A program made the translations under genes and the position numbers. This document shows positions 26,710 through 37,857 of a stretch of DNA of 64,000 nt, piece by piece. The notes under the pieces are model-generated. The model worked only from the letters and a program-made list of their open reading frames with translations, had not been told where the DNA came from and ran no database searches. Origin of the DNA: RHKX01 sp963839535. GTDB taxonomy: Bacteria; Actinomycetota; Thermoleophilia; Solirubrobacterales; 70-9. Numbering within the stretch: position 1 is the first letter of the stretch; each line of letters begins with the position of its first letter. Where the stretch lies: NCBI GenBank assembly GCA_963839535.1, contig CAWIVF010000006.1, positions 124,001 to 188,000 of the forward strand. The letters are read 5' to 3'.

Positions 26710-28595
26710 TCAGCCCCTCGGCAGGACCACGAGCGAGCGCCGGGCGTGAATACACCGGGCCGCGGTAGGGCCAGCGGCTCTCCGGCGTCACCTTGAGCCG
26801 GAACCGGAACCGGGTCGGATCCGCGTAGAAGCGCTCGAACCCGTAGCCGATGCGCCAGCGGCCCCGCGGGTCGGTCCGGAAGGCCTCGCGCACCGTTCGC
26901 GGACGGCGGATGCCGCCGCCGCTCACCTGGAGCTCGACGAGCTTGCCGCCGGCCGGGATCCGCGCGCCATAGGCCCCGACGACCCCGCTGAAGACCACCC
27001 GGCGGCCCGCCCGAACCCGGCGACGTGAGGCGGAGAGGGTGGCGGAGCCCTCGACTCCGAGCCGCACCGGCGTCCGTGCCGGCCGGCAGGAAGCGGCGGT
27101 CGCCGCGGAAGCGGACGCTGATCCGCCGCGACGGTCCGGCCGCGAGGCGGCGCGAGTAGATGCCGCGAGCGTCGGTCCGCACGACGCTCGAGATCGGCTC
27201 GAGCGTGGAGCCGCCGGTGAACCGCTCGACGACCTCGACCTCCGCGCCGGCGATCGGCCGGCCGCGCGAGTCGCGCAACCTGCCTCCGATCCGCGGCCGC
27301 TCGCCGTAGCCGGCGATCGCATGGTCGGCGCCGCCGATCGAGGCGGCCAGCCGGGTCCGCTCACGCAGCGGCAGGGTGACCACCATCCGCTTGCCGTCCG
27401 TGCGGCGGGTGCTCGTCGTGGCGTTCCCGGCGACGTCGGCTGCGGCGACGCGCAGCAGATAGCTGTCCGGTGGCTCCTTGCGCGAATGCAGCCGCGCCCG
27501 CAGCTCGCCCCCGATGAGGCGCGTCGGCAGCTCGCGCCAGGCCCCGCCGCCGAGAGGGCGAAGGGCGATCGAGCCCCCGCGCATGCCCGAATGGGAGTCG
27601 GCAACGCGGGCCCGGATCAACTCCGGGTCCGAGCGGTCGATCGGCGCGAACGCGGCGCTCGGCGGCGCGTTGTCGACGAGGACGACGCGCCGAGCGCAGC
27701 TCCGCTCGTCGCCGCTGCCGTAGTCGATCGCGCAGGTCGTGACCACGTTGGGGCCGTCGGCGAACGGCGCGGCGGCCGTGTCGAGCGTGGCCGCCCCGCT
27801 CTGGGAGGCCGCGCAAGGCCTCGTCCTGGTCACGAGTGCCGAGCCCGCGACGACCGCGCAGGGAAAGGTCCTGGTCGGCGCGACCTCCGCGAGACCGACG
27901 TGGGTCTCGATCCGCCGCACTCCCGAGCCGCCGTCCCGCGCCGAGACGGCGAGCGTCCCCTCCCCGCGGTGCCAGCCGGGAGCGAGCAGGGAGCCGGCCG
28001 CCGCGACGACGGGCGGCCTGGGGTCGTCGATGGTCAGCCGAATCGAGCGGACCCAGGTCCTGGCCTGCTCCGAGGCCGGGCAGCCGCTGCGCTGGGTGCA
28101 GACGAGGCCCGCGGCGAAGCGGTCGCGGCCGGCGCCGGTGAGCTGCCGCTCGTAGCGCTCGAAGCCTCCGGCCTCCGCCTTCCCCGTCGCGATCCTGGCG
28201 ACCTCGACCCCGGCGGGGTCGGTGAACGACAGCCGGGCCTCGTGACCGGAGTCGCTGCGCAGGCGCGCCTCCAGCGCCACGCCGACGATCCGGGCCTCGC
28301 CCGGCGCCGCCCAGCCGATCCTCCCGTAGTGGTTCTGCGGGGCGCCCGTGAGCGTGTGGATCTGCAGCGAGCTCGCGTCCTCGTCCTCCTCGCATCGGTG
28401 CAGGAAGGCGTAGTCGCCGCCGTTGCGCCGCTCGAATTCGGCGTCGGCGAAGGCGCGGTTCACGGGATCGCACTGCGCGACGACGTAACGGCCGGCATCG
28501 GCGGCGTCGGGCCAGGCGAGCAGGAGGGCAAAGGGCGTGGCGAGCAGGGCAAGCGCGAGGCGCGCTCGCCGACGGGAAACGGTGCGAAGGGTCAT
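26710..28595 (-). pseudogene. Large secreted beta-sandwich repeat protein, frameshifted near the C-terminus
   Basis: The ATG at 28595 follows GGAG and opens a signal peptide (LALALLATPFALLLAWPDAADA). About 500 residues read in one frame: a lectin-like N-terminal part (GRYVVAQCDPVNRAF, LQIHTLTGAPQNHYGRIGW), Ig-like modules (SARDGGSGVRRIETHVG; DNAPPSAAFAPIDRSDPELI) and a carboxypeptidase-regulatory-like fold (IGGRLRDSRGRPIAGAEVEV). An indel near 27080 moves coding to another frame (RRVRAGRRVVFSGVVGAYGA), and one near 26745 restores the expected end RRSLVVLPRG. Cys pairs suggest disulfides. The architecture is typical of envelope or secreted proteins in this lineage; the function is unknown. Confidence 0.68.
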
Positions 28596-28655
28596 TCGGG
28601 CTCCTCGGTCGGGTCGTCCCCACAAGCCCGCCTCCTGCCCCGGCGCCCCGGGCGA

Positions 28656-28881
28656 TCAGCCGTCACGCGCCGCCCGCTCGAGCGCAGCGAGGACCGCCGC
28701 GGCCGGGCGCGGCCGGCCCTCGACCTCGGCGGCGAGGGCCCGCCAGAAGCGGCTGACGCCGATCGACGGTCAGCTCGGCGGCGATGAGCTCGACCTCCGC
28801 CCGCAGCGCCGGGTCGCGAGCGAAGGCGGCATCGATGGCCTCCCGCTCTCGGGGCCCGAGGGAGTCGTCGGGTGGAGGCAT
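28656..28881 (-). pseudogene. Small helical hypothetical protein, frameshifted
   Basis: From ATG 28881 the frame reads DDSLGPREREAIDAAFARDP and LRAEVELIAAELT. After an indel near 28765 coding continues as SRFWRALAAEVEGRPRPAAA then VLAALERAARDG and a stop. The joined length is about 74 residues, all helical and charged. No family is recognised. It lies between the large secreted protein and two small genes on the same strand. Confidence 0.5.
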
Positions 28882-28922
28882 ACCCCCTCCACAACCCCGG
28901 CCGCGGGTCCCCCGCCCTCCGT

Positions 28923-29138
28923 CTACCTGCCCGGCGTGACGTCCTCGATCAGCTCGGAGGCGGCTGCGAACGCGCGGCGACCCGCCTCGCTGCCGGCGTC
29001 GAGCGCCTCCGATGCGCCACCCTCGCGCCAGACGCGCACGAAGGGCATGCTGCGGAGCCGGCGCCGGCGCAGATAGGCGGAGCCCTCCTCCGCGTAGGTG
29101 GCCACCCGGTCGAGCAGGAAGCGATACGGCTTCTGCAT
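28923..29138 (-). CDS. Small hypothetical protein downstream of a roadblock-like gene
   Basis: This 71-residue basic, helical protein begins KPYRFLLDRVATYAEEGSAY and continues LRRRRLRSMPFVRVWREGG. The start at 29138 is 1 nt past the stop of the roadblock-like gene, so the two are surely cotranscribed. No known domain is recognised; coupling to a roadblock protein suggests a partner in the same regulatory complex, which is inference. Confidence 0.6.
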   Translation of the reverse strand: MQKPYRFLLDRVATYAEEGSAYLRRRRLRSMPFVRVWREGGASEALDAGSEAGRRAFAAASELIEDVTPGR

Positions 29139-29139
29139 C

Positions 29140-29502
29140 TCAGTCGCTCCCCGCCGCCGGCGATGTGCCGCCGAGACCGCGCAGGGCGGCCCGCAGGTCG
29201 CAGAACATCAGCGAGGCCAGGGCGAAGCGATCGGCCACGGCCACGGCGACGCCGGCCTCCGATCGCGCCATGAAGACCTCGCCCACCTCGGTCGCGACGT
29301 GGACCTGGGTCGGAGCCGCGCCCGGCGAGTCCGACGCCGCCTCCCAGAGTGCCGCCGCGCAGGCCTCCCAGGACCCCTCGGCCGAGGCGGCAAGGGCAGT
29401 TCCGGAGGGGTCGAGGATCGCGCACTCGCGCAGGTCGGCGCTCATCTCGCGGAGCCTGGAGACGGCCCGCTCGGCCTCCGCGGTGAGGTCGGTCGCGCTC
29501 AT
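29140..29502 (-). CDS. Roadblock/LC7-like regulatory protein
   Basis: The 120-residue protein has an alpha/beta arrangement matching roadblock/LC7: a first helix (AERAVSRLREMSADLRECAI), a strand pair (ILDPSGTALAAS), a central helix rich in Ala/Trp, strands THVATEVGEVFMA-like (QVHVATEVGEVFMARSEAG), VAVAVADRFALASLMF, and a last helix. Roadblock proteins in actinobacteria modulate small GTPases or polarity systems; no GTPase gene is next to it. The divergent + strand gene starts 39 nt away. Confidence 0.55.
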   Translation of the reverse strand: MSATDLTAEAERAVSRLREMSADLRECAILDPSGTALAASAEGSWEACAAALWEAASDSPGAAPTQVHVATEVGEVFMARSEAGVAVAVADRFALASLMFCDLRAALRGLGGTSPAAGSD

Positions 29503-29541
29503 CGAATCCGTCCGTCCCGCATCTCGGGGAACATAGTGGCG

Positions 29542-29682
29542 ATGAATCTCGCCCGGGTCTCCTGGATCACAGTCGTGGTCGCCTGCTTCCTGGCCGCCCT
29601 GCTGTTCGCGCTCAACGGCTACACCGGCTACACGATCACCGTGGCAGCGGTCGGGCTCGCCGCCGCCGTCAACCTCCGCTGA
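29542..29682 (+). CDS. Small two-span membrane protein, 46 aa
   Basis: The ATG at 29542 gives 46 residues with two short hydrophobic stretches (WITVVVACFLAALLFALNG and TITVAAVGLAAAVNL) around a GYTGYT turn. The composition is clearly membrane-protein-like rather than shadow-like, and GGGGAAC upstream is a weak ribosome site. The function is unknown. It converges with the cation efflux gene. Confidence 0.55.
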   Translation: MNLARVSWITVVVACFLAALLFALNGYTGYTITVAAVGLAAAVNLR

Positions 29683-29719
29683 GCCGACCCTGAGTCGATC
29701 TGGGCGAGTCCAGATCGAC

Positions 29720-30629
29720 TCAGCCGTGGCGGAAGGGGCCGACTTCGGGGCCCTCCGCTCGCAGCGAGTCCTCCGGCTCGACGTGGATCAGGACGTCGGC
29801 GCGTGGGATCTCCGCCTCGATCGCCGCACGCAGCTCGTGCGCGAACCGGTGTGCCTCCTCCAGGGAGGTGCCGTGCTTGAACTGGACGTGCATGTCGATG
29901 TGGCGGCGCGAGCCCGCCCGTCGCGCGCGCAGCTTGTGGTAGCCGGCCATCGCCGGCGGGCGGACCTTGGCGATCACCTTCTCGATCCGGTCCAGCTCGG
30001 AGGCGGGCGGCGCCTCGTCCATCAGACACCCTGCCCGAGCGCAGGGCGAGCCGGATCCCGGTCGCGACGATCACCACCGCGACGGTCAGCGCGGCGATCG
30101 AGTCGAACTCCTCGATGCCGGTGACCTCGACGAGGACGAGGCCGACCAGCACGGCGATCGACGTCAGCGCGTCGGCGCGGAGGTGGGCGGCGTCGCCGTC
30201 CAGGGCCGGGGAGTCGAGCGCCTCGGCGCGGCGGAAGAGGAAGCCGGATACGACGAGGTTGACCAGGACGGAGAACCCGATCACCACGATGCCGACGTCG
30301 ACCTGGTCGATCTCGGAGCCGGTGAAGAGCCGGCGGGTCGCCTCGATCACGACGATCGCCGCGCCGAGCAGGATCAGCATCGCCTCGGCCCCGGCGGCCA
30401 CGTTCTCGGCCTTCTCGTGGCCGTACGGATGGTCGGCGTCGGCGGGCTCGTCGGCCATGCGCACCGAGACGAAGGCGATCAGCGAGGCGATCAGATCGAT
30501 CCCCGAGTGGATCGCCTCGGTCAGGATCGCGATCGAGCCGGTGAGCACGCCGGCCACGACCTTGAGCACGATCAGGAGCGAGTTGGAGGCGATCGAGATC
30601 AGCGCCGCCCCGCTCTTCGTCGAGGTCAT
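29720..30629 (-). pseudogene. Cation diffusion facilitator (CDF) family transporter, one frameshift as read
   Basis: The first part (ATG 30629) has the CDF membrane domain: AILTEAIHSGIDLIASLIAF with an HSxxD metal motif, ADADHPYGHEKAENVAAGAE, and a second site HLRADALTSIAVLVG (HxxxD). An indel near 30035 moves coding to a second frame with the cytoplasmic dimerisation domain: HIDMHVQFKHGTSLEEAHRF and ADVLIHVEPED. Joined length is about 300 residues. It exports divalent metals such as Zn or Mn in exchange for protons. ATGA overlap couples it to rdgB. Confidence 0.83.
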
Positions 30630-31225
30630 CGCTCCGCCTCGAGCGCTTCGGCGAGCGCCCGGGCGGCGCGCCCCCGGTGCGAGATCGCGTGCTTCTCCGC
30701 CGGGCTGATCTCGGCCATCGTGCGACCGTCGCCGATGTCGTCGGGGATGAAGGCGGGGTCGTAGCCGAAGCCCCCGTCCCCGCGCGGGACCTCGGCCAGC
30801 ACGCCCTCGCAGCGCGCCTCGCGGACGATCTCGGTCCCGTCGGCGGCGACGTAGGCGATCACGCAGACGTAGGCGACCGAGCGATCGTCGGCGCCGCCGA
30901 CCTCGCGCAGGAGCAGGCTGAGGTTCTCCTCGTCCGTCGCGTCCTCGCCCGCGTACCGGGCCGAGCGCACCCCGGGGCGGCCGCCGAGCGCGGCGGCCTC
31001 GATGCCGGAGTCGTCGCCGAGGGCCGGCCGGCCGGTCGCCGCCCGGGCCGCGCGCGCCTTGATCAGGGCGTTGTCGGTGAAGGTCTCGCCGTCCTCGGGC
31101 GGCAGCACCACCGACTCCGGCAGCGGCTCCAGCTCGAAGCCCGCGAGGATCTCGCCGAGCTCCTCGAGCTTGTGGGGGTTTCTCGTGGCGACCACCACGG
31201 CCTCGCCCCCCGGCCCCGCGCTCAC
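30626..31225 (-). CDS. rdgB: XTP/dITP diphosphatase (non-canonical purine NTP pyrophosphatase)
   Basis: The 199-residue Ham1/RdgB protein carries the substrate-binding ATRNPHKLEEL, the catalytic-base region GDDSGIEAAALGGRPGVRSA followed by RYAG, GDGGFGYDPAFIP, and SPAEKHAISHRGRA. It hydrolyses dITP/XTP to monophosphates so that deaminated purines stay out of DNA. The start at 31225 lies 4 nt inside the end of rph, the common rph-rdgB pair. Confidence 0.95.
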   Translation of the reverse strand: MSAGPGGEAVVVATRNPHKLEELGEILAGFELEPLPESVVLPPEDGETFTDNALIKARAARAATGRPALGDDSGIEAAALGGRPGVRSARYAGEDATDEENLSLLLREVGGADDRSVAYVCVIAYVAADGTEIVREARCEGVLAEVPRGDGGFGYDPAFIPDDIGDGRTMAEISPAEKHAISHRGRAARALAEALEAER

Positions 31226-31944
31226 GCTTCCGTCGCCAGCTCCTGGATCACCCGGAGCTCGGAGATCCCCGCCTCGGCCAGCTCGAGCAGCTCGTCGAGC
31301 GAGGCGCGGGAGAGCGGCATCCGCTCCGCGGTGGCCTGCACCTCGACCAGCCCGCCCTCGCCGGTCATGACGACGTTCGCGTCGACCTCGGCGCGGGAGT
31401 CCTCGGAGTAGTCGAGGTCGCAGAGCGCCTCGCCGTCGACGATCCCGACGCTCAGTGCCGCGACGGTGCCGGTGAGGGGGATGGCCTTCAGCTCGCCGCG
31501 CTCGACGGCCCCGGCGAGCGCCTGGTGGAGCGCCACGTAGGCGCCGGTGATCGACGCGCAGCGGGTGCCGCCGTCGGCCTGGAGGACGTCGCAGTCGACC
31601 CAGACGGCCCGCTCGCCGAGTGCCTCGAAGTCGACGATGACGCGCAGGGCGCGCCCGATCAGGCGCTGGATCTCGGTCGAGCGGCCGTCGACCTTCCCCA
31701 TCTTGGAGTCGCGCTCCTTGCGCTCGCCGGTGGAGGCCGGGAGCATCGCGTACTCGGCGGAGACCCAGCCACGCCCGCGACCGCGCATCCAGCGGGGGAC
31801 CTCGTCGGCGATCGAGGCGGTGCAGATCACGCGCGTCTCGCCCATCGAGATCAGGGCCGAGCCGTCGGCGGTGCGGACGAAACCGGGCTCGATCTCGACC
31901 GGCCTCATGGCCCCGGGCGTGCGTCCGTAGCTGCGCTCGGTCAT
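31222..31944 (-). CDS. rph: Ribonuclease PH
   Basis: The 240-residue phosphorolytic exoribonuclease trims tRNA 3' ends using phosphate. Family blocks are GETRVICTASIADEVPRWMR, SAEYAMLPASTGER, STEIQRLIGRALRVIVD (Arg phosphate site), WVDCDVLQADGGTRCASITG and CDLDYSEDSRAEVDANVVMT. ATG 31944 begins at the usual TERSYGR. It overlaps rdgB by 4 nt. The gene is intact. Confidence 0.95.
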   Translation of the reverse strand: MTERSYGRTPGAMRPVEIEPGFVRTADGSALISMGETRVICTASIADEVPRWMRGRGRGWVSAEYAMLPASTGERKERDSKMGKVDGRSTEIQRLIGRALRVIVDFEALGERAVWVDCDVLQADGGTRCASITGAYVALHQALAGAVERGELKAIPLTGTVAALSVGIVDGEALCDLDYSEDSRAEVDANVVMTGEGGLVEVQATAERMPLSRASLDELLELAEAGISELRVIQELATEA

Positions 31945-32009
31945 CGGCCGCAGTGTCCCAGATGAGGGACCGCCCGCCGCCTGACGACGAGCGGTCCCGG
32001 GCCGGCGGC

Positions 32010-32264
32010 TCAGCTGCCGAACGTCACCTTCTGCACCGCCTGGACGATCTTCTTGGTGATCGCCTCGGCGAGCTCCTTGCCGATGCCGGAGAGGCTGCCG
32101 AGGCCGCCGACGGCGGCGACCATGCCGCCCATCAGAGCGGCCATCAGCAGGACCAGGCCGACGTACTCGACCGTGCCCTGCCCCGACTCGGAACCGAGGC
32201 GCGCCCGGATCGCCGCCGCGGCGCCGGCTGCCCTCACGTGGACGAGGCCGAAGAATGCGTGCAT
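32010..32264 (-). CDS. Flp/class IVb pilin-like protein
   Basis: This 84-residue protein has a short basic leader ending at SG, then QGTVEYVGLVLLMAALMGGM: a prepilin-type cut after Gly with Glu at position +5 and a Tyr, the Flp pilin signature, followed by one hydrophobic helix. The leader is longer than usual (about 28 residues). ATG 32264 follows AAGGGAG. No tad secretion genes are in the window. Alternatively it is a small TadE-like membrane protein. Confidence 0.6.
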   Translation of the reverse strand: MHAFFGLVHVRAAGAAAAIRARLGSESGQGTVEYVGLVLLMAALMGGMVAAVGGLGSLSGIGKELAEAITKKIVQAVQKVTFGS

Positions 32265-32406
32265 CGCTACTCCCTTCCCGGCACACCCGGCGCCGGATCG
32301 CTTTCGCGCCGATCGTCCGCCCGGGCGCGAGACCGAACAACGCTTCGATGTGCCGTCCGGCGCGCGCGGCGGTGCCGGTTTCCGGGGCAGTAACCTGCTC
32401 CCGCGG

Positions 32407-35220
32407 ATGGCTCGACGCAGACGATTCTTCGGGCGCCGGAGGGGCGAGGAGGACCAACCCGGAGAGCCCGGCGACGCGGCCGACCCCGCTGACGAGGGCG
32501 ACGAGCCCGCGTCCGAGGAGTTCGACGCCGAGGGGTTCTTCGACCAGGAGTCCGCCCCGGACCGGCGCAACGTGATCCACGACGACCCCTCGGCGACCGA
32601 GGACTGGGAGGTCCCGGTGCCCGCCGCCGATGCGGAGGAGCGACGATGACCGGCCGGGCTCGGAGACGAGCGACTGGGAGATCCCCGAGCCCGAGGACGC
32701 CGCCGACGGCGAAGAGGACGAGCCCTATGAGGACGAGCCGGTCGATCCGGACGACTCCGGCGGCGCCCTCGAGGACCTCGAGGAGGAAGAGGATCTGGAG
32801 GCCGAGGACGACGAGGTCGAGCTGGCCGAGAGCGAATCCGCATCGCAGCCCGAGGACGAGCTCGCCGACGAGGACGAGGACGAGGAGTGGGCGCCGCCCG
32901 CCGCCGACGACTGCCGAGGGGGACCTCGCGCCGGAGACGACGTCGGACGAGGCCCAGGCGGCCGAGCTCCGCGCCTCCGACGAGATCTCCGCGCTCGAGG
33001 AGGACCTCCGCCTCGCCAGGGACGCCGCGGCGACCGAGACCGCGGACCTCGAGGCGCGGTTGCGCGAGGCCGAGGCGCGGGCGCTGCAGGCCGAGGAGCG
33101 GGCCGAGCGGGTGGCCCGCGAGCGCGAGGAGGCGGAGGAGAAGGCGAAGGAGGCCGCGACGGTCTGGCTGCGCAAGCAGCTCGCCTCGCTGAAGGCCGAG
33201 GCCCGCCAGCGGGTCAAGGACGAGGTCGACAAGATCCGAGCCGAGACCGAGGCGCAGGTGCGCGAGGAGACGGAGGCCAAGATCAGGTCCGAGGCCGCCG
33301 AGGCGGAGCGGCTGATCGAGGAGGGGGTCGCCGATGCCGAGGAGGACTCGGCCGAGCTCGACGAGGCCGCCGAGCTGCGCCGGGAGCGCGACGCCGCCGC
33401 CGAGAAGCTGCGCGAGACGCTCGCAAGCCTCGAGGAGGCCGAGGAGCGCGCCCGGGTCGCGGAGGCCGCGCTGGAGGAGGTCGAGCCACCGGCTTCGACG
33501 GGTGCGCCCCACGACGAGGCCGAGGTCGGCGCTGCGGTCGCGGCGGCCGTCGCCGAGGCCGAGCGCCGGGCCGAGGAGGAGCTCGAGCGGCGCATCGAGG
33601 AGATTCGGAAGGAGACCCGCGGAGAGGTGCTCGCCGAGCTCGAGGGCTCGGAGGACTCCCGCAAGCGTGAGTACGAGCGGCGGGCGAAGGACGCCGCGGA
33701 GGCGGCCGCCGCGGAGCGGATCTCGAAGATCGAGGCGGACGCCGAGGAGCGCCTGCGGACCGAGGTCGCGGTCGCCCGCAAGGCGGCGGAGGAGCGCTTC
33801 GCCGAGCGGTTGAGCGCCCGTGAGCGCGAGCTCGAGCGGGAGCGCGAGCAGAAGGTGAAGCTGATCGAGACCTCCGACCGCCGCCTGAGCGAGATCGAGG
33901 CGCGCGCGGTCGAGGCCGCCGAGCGCCTGACCGCGGCCGAGGAACGGCTCGCCGTCGAGGCGGAGAAGCTGCGCTCCGAGGCGGTCGCGGAGCTCGAGAC
34001 GGAGACCGAGCGGATCCGGGCCGAGGCCGCGGAGGCGGCGGAGGCCGAGATGCGCGAGCGCGAGCGGCAGATCGACGAGGCCCTCGCCGCCGCGACGAAG
34101 ACGGAGGCCGAGGCCGAGGCGCGGATCACGAGCGCGATCGAGGAAGCCGAGGCCGAGAAGGAGAAGCTGAGGGCGGAGGTCGAGTCACGGGTCGCCGCTG
34201 CGCGCGAGGAGGCTCGCGCCGGGATCGAGGCGGAGCTGAACGAGCTCCGCGAGGAGCTCGAGGCCGAGCGGGCGGCGCGGGAGGAAGCCGTAGGTGAGGC
34301 CGAGGAACGGGCGCGGAGCGCCGAGGAGCGGGCGGCCGCGATCGAGGCCGACGCCGACCGGACCGCAAGCGAGGCCCGCCAGGCGGCCGCGGACTGGCTG
34401 CGGGGTCAGACCAAGGCGCTGCGCCGCGAGGGCGAGGAGGCCGCCCGGGACCGCATCGCGGAGGTCGAGGAGGCGGCCAGGAAGGAGGCCACCGAGCAGA
34501 CCGAGCGTCGGCTCACCCAGGAGCTCGAGACCGAGCGGAGCAGCCGCGCCGGCGCCGTCGCCGCGGCCGCCGCCGAGGCGCGGGCCGAGGCCGAGGACGA
34601 GGCCCGCGAGAAGCTGGAGGAGGCACAGCGCTCATGGGACGAGCTTCGCCGTGGCCTCTCGGCCGAGCTGCGCACGGCGCAGGTCCGCCTCGAGGAGGCC
34701 GAGCTGCGCGCCGACGAGGCCGAGGACCGGGCGGAGCTCGCCCGGATCGCCGCCGACGAGCGGCTCGAGCAGGTGCAGTCGGAGCGCTTCCGCGACGCCG
34801 AGGCGAGGATCGAGGCCGCGACGGCCAAGGCCGCCGCGACGCGCCGACGACGAGAGAGGACGCCGACGACGATGAGGTCGAGGAGGTCGCGAGGAGCCGG
34901 AGGACGCCGAGGCCCGGACGCCGAGGAGCCGGAGGAGGACGAGGACGACGAGCCCGCCGGGCCACGGCTCTTCGACCGCGACGTCGACGGCCCGCTCGAC
35001 CCCGACGACGAGGACGGCGGGGACGACGAGGAGCCCGACGACGACGCGCCGGTGAAGCTCGCGAGCGCCGACTTCAAGCAGCTGCGCGCGGCGGGCCTCT
35101 CGGTCACCCAGGCGCGGCGGCTGATCCGCTACCGCGACGAGCGCGGGTTGACGACGATCGAGGAGCTGGCCGACGTGCCCGGCTTCCCTCGGCCCTTCCT
35201 CGACAGCCTCGAGGGTCGCC

Positions 35221-35231
<11 letters not shown>
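32407..35231 (+). pseudogene. Very long coiled-coil protein with C-terminal helix-hairpin-helix, frameshifted
   Basis: Joined across frames (breaks near 32640, 32915 and 34850-34900) this is a protein of about 940 residues. A basic start (ARRRRFFGRRRGEE) leads into an acidic low-complexity region of about 150 residues. Next come about 630 residues of Glu/Ala/Arg coiled coil in one unbroken frame (about 32930-34850; for example AEERLRTEVAVARKAAEERF). A second acidic linker precedes a ComEA-like HhH domain: LRAAGLSVTQARRLIRYRDE then RGLTTIEELADVPGFPRPFL. HhH domains bind DNA or act as protein docks. The long rod suggests a scaffold or chromosome/division role; this is inference. The promoter region is shared with a divergent pilin-like gene. 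Confidence 0.7.
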
Positions 35232-36237
<1,006 letters not shown>

Positions 36238-36263
36238 CGGCTGCGGATACCGTACCCGCCGAC

Positions 36264-37727
36264 TTGTCCGAGACCGCGCCAGCAGACCTGCCCGAGTGCG
36301 ACGTCGCCGTCGTCGGCGGCGGCGCGGCCGGCCTCCACGTCGCCCTCGAGGCCGCGGCGCTCGGCGGGCGGGTCACGGTCGTCTCCCGCAAGCCGCTGAC
36401 CGAGAGCGCGAGCTTTCGCGCGCAGGGCGGACTGGCGGCGGCCATCGCCCCCGACGACTCCCCCGCCAGGCACGCCGAGGACACGCTGAACGCCGGCCGC
36501 GGGCTCTGCCATCCGGCGGCGGTCGAGGCGCTGACGCGTGAGGCCCCCGCCGCCGTCGAGGCGCTGATGAGCAGGGGCGTGAGCTTCGACACGCGGCCCG
36601 ACGGAGAGCTCGCGCTCGGGCTCGAGGGCGGTCACTCGGCGCGACGGATCGTCCATGCCGGCGGCGCCGAGACCGGCCGCGCCCTGACGAGCAGGCTCGC
36701 CACCCTCGTCGCGGCCGATCCGATGATCGAGGTGCTGGAGGGGGCGTCGGTGGTGGCGCTCTGGTCGGACGGCCACCGCTGCGCCGGCGTCGTCACCGAC
36801 CGCGGCAACCTCCCCGCGCGCTCGACCGTCCTCGCGACCGGCGGTGGAGCGGCGCTCTGGCAGCGGACGACCAACCCGCGCGGCGCGATCGCCGCCGGCG
36901 CCGTCCTCGCCCACGCCGCCGGGGCCGAGCTCGCCGACCTCGAGCTCTGCCAGTTCCACCCGACCGCCCTGGCGCTGCCGGGCCGGGAGCTCGACGGCTG
37001 GTTGATCACCGAGGCGGTCCGCGGCGAGGGCGCGCTCCTGCTCGACGCCGACGGCGAGCGCTTCACCGACGAGCTGGCGCCGCGGGACCAGGTGACCGCG
37101 GCGATCCTGGACCGCATGGCCGCCGACGGCACCGGCTCCGTCGGGCTGGACCTCACGCCGGTCCCGCTCGATCGCTTCCCGACGATCGTGGAGGCGCTCC
37201 GCTCCGCCGGGCTCGACCCCGCAGCCGGCCCGGTACCGGTCGCCCCCGCCTCGCACTACCTGATCGGCGGAGTGCGGACGGACCTCGACGGGCGCAGCAG
37301 CCTGCCCGGGCTCTTCGCGATCGGCGAGGCGGCATGCACCGGCCTGCACGGCGCGAACCGGCTCGCCTCGAACTCGCTCAGCGAGTGCTTCGTCTTCGGG
37401 ACCAGGGCGGCTTCGGCCGCCCTCGAAGCCGCGGGACCCGCCGAGACGCCGCCCGATCCGCCGAGCTGGCGCTTCGAGGGACCGACGGAGGAGACGCGAC
37501 GAGCGGTCTGGGAGCTCGCCGGACCCGTGCGGACGGCGATGCAACTCGAGCAGCTGGCCGCCGACCCCTATCCCCTGGCCGGCCTGATCGCCGCCGCGGC
37601 GCTGGCCCGGCCCGAGTCCCGAGGTGTCCACCGACGCGCCGACGCGCCGGCGATCGACACCGCCCTCGACCACCACCACCTCATCGTCTCGCCCGATGGG
37701 GGCATAACCGTCGAGCGCTGGAGCTGA
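36264..37727 (+). CDS. nadB: L-aspartate oxidase (NAD biosynthesis)
   Basis: The 487-residue FAD enzyme oxidises aspartate to iminoaspartate for quinolinate synthesis. Motifs: Rossmann VVGGGAAGLHVALEAA, the FAD/substrate loop SFRAQGGLAAAIAPDDSPA, GGHSARRIVHAGG, ATGGGAALWQRTTNP, FHPTAL, LITEAVRGEGALL, PASHYLIGGVRTDLDGRSS, and GLHGANRLASNSLSECFVFG. The best in-frame start is TTG 36264, 26 nt from the divergent deacetylase, without a clear ribosome site. nadA and nadC are not beside it. The C-terminal helical domain is present. Confidence 0.92.
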   Translation: MSETAPADLPECDVAVVGGGAAGLHVALEAAALGGRVTVVSRKPLTESASFRAQGGLAAAIAPDDSPARHAEDTLNAGRGLCHPAAVEALTREAPAAVEALMSRGVSFDTRPDGELALGLEGGHSARRIVHAGGAETGRALTSRLATLVAADPMIEVLEGASVVALWSDGHRCAGVVTDRGNLPARSTVLATGGGAALWQRTTNPRGAIAAGAVLAHAAGAELADLELCQFHPTALALPGRELDGWLITEAVRGEGALLLDADGERFTDELAPRDQVTAAILDRMAADGTGSVGLDLTPVPLDRFPTIVEALRSAGLDPAAGPVPVAPASHYLIGGVRTDLDGRSSLPGLFAIGEAACTGLHGANRLASNSLSECFVFGTRAASAALEAAGPAETPPDPPSWRFEGPTEETRRAVWELAGPVRTAMQLEQLAADPYPLAGLIAAAALARPESRGVHRRADAPAIDTALDHHHLIVSPDGGITVERWS

Positions 37728-37857
37728 GTCCCCCGGAGATCCCCTGGAAACCCACTTAATGCGACCTTAACCCTGGGGGCCCTGAGCTTCACAACCATCC
37801 CATCAGAATCGGGTTAGGGAGAGAGACGCAACCCACGGCAGGGGGTTCAGGACGAGG

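Noticed and set aside
32267..34129. A 620-codon minus-strand Ser/Ala/Arg-rich frame opposite the coiled-coil gene
   Set aside because: Reverse-complement reading of GAG/GCC/CGC-rich coiled-coil codons gives Ser/Arg/Ala runs; no real protein features.
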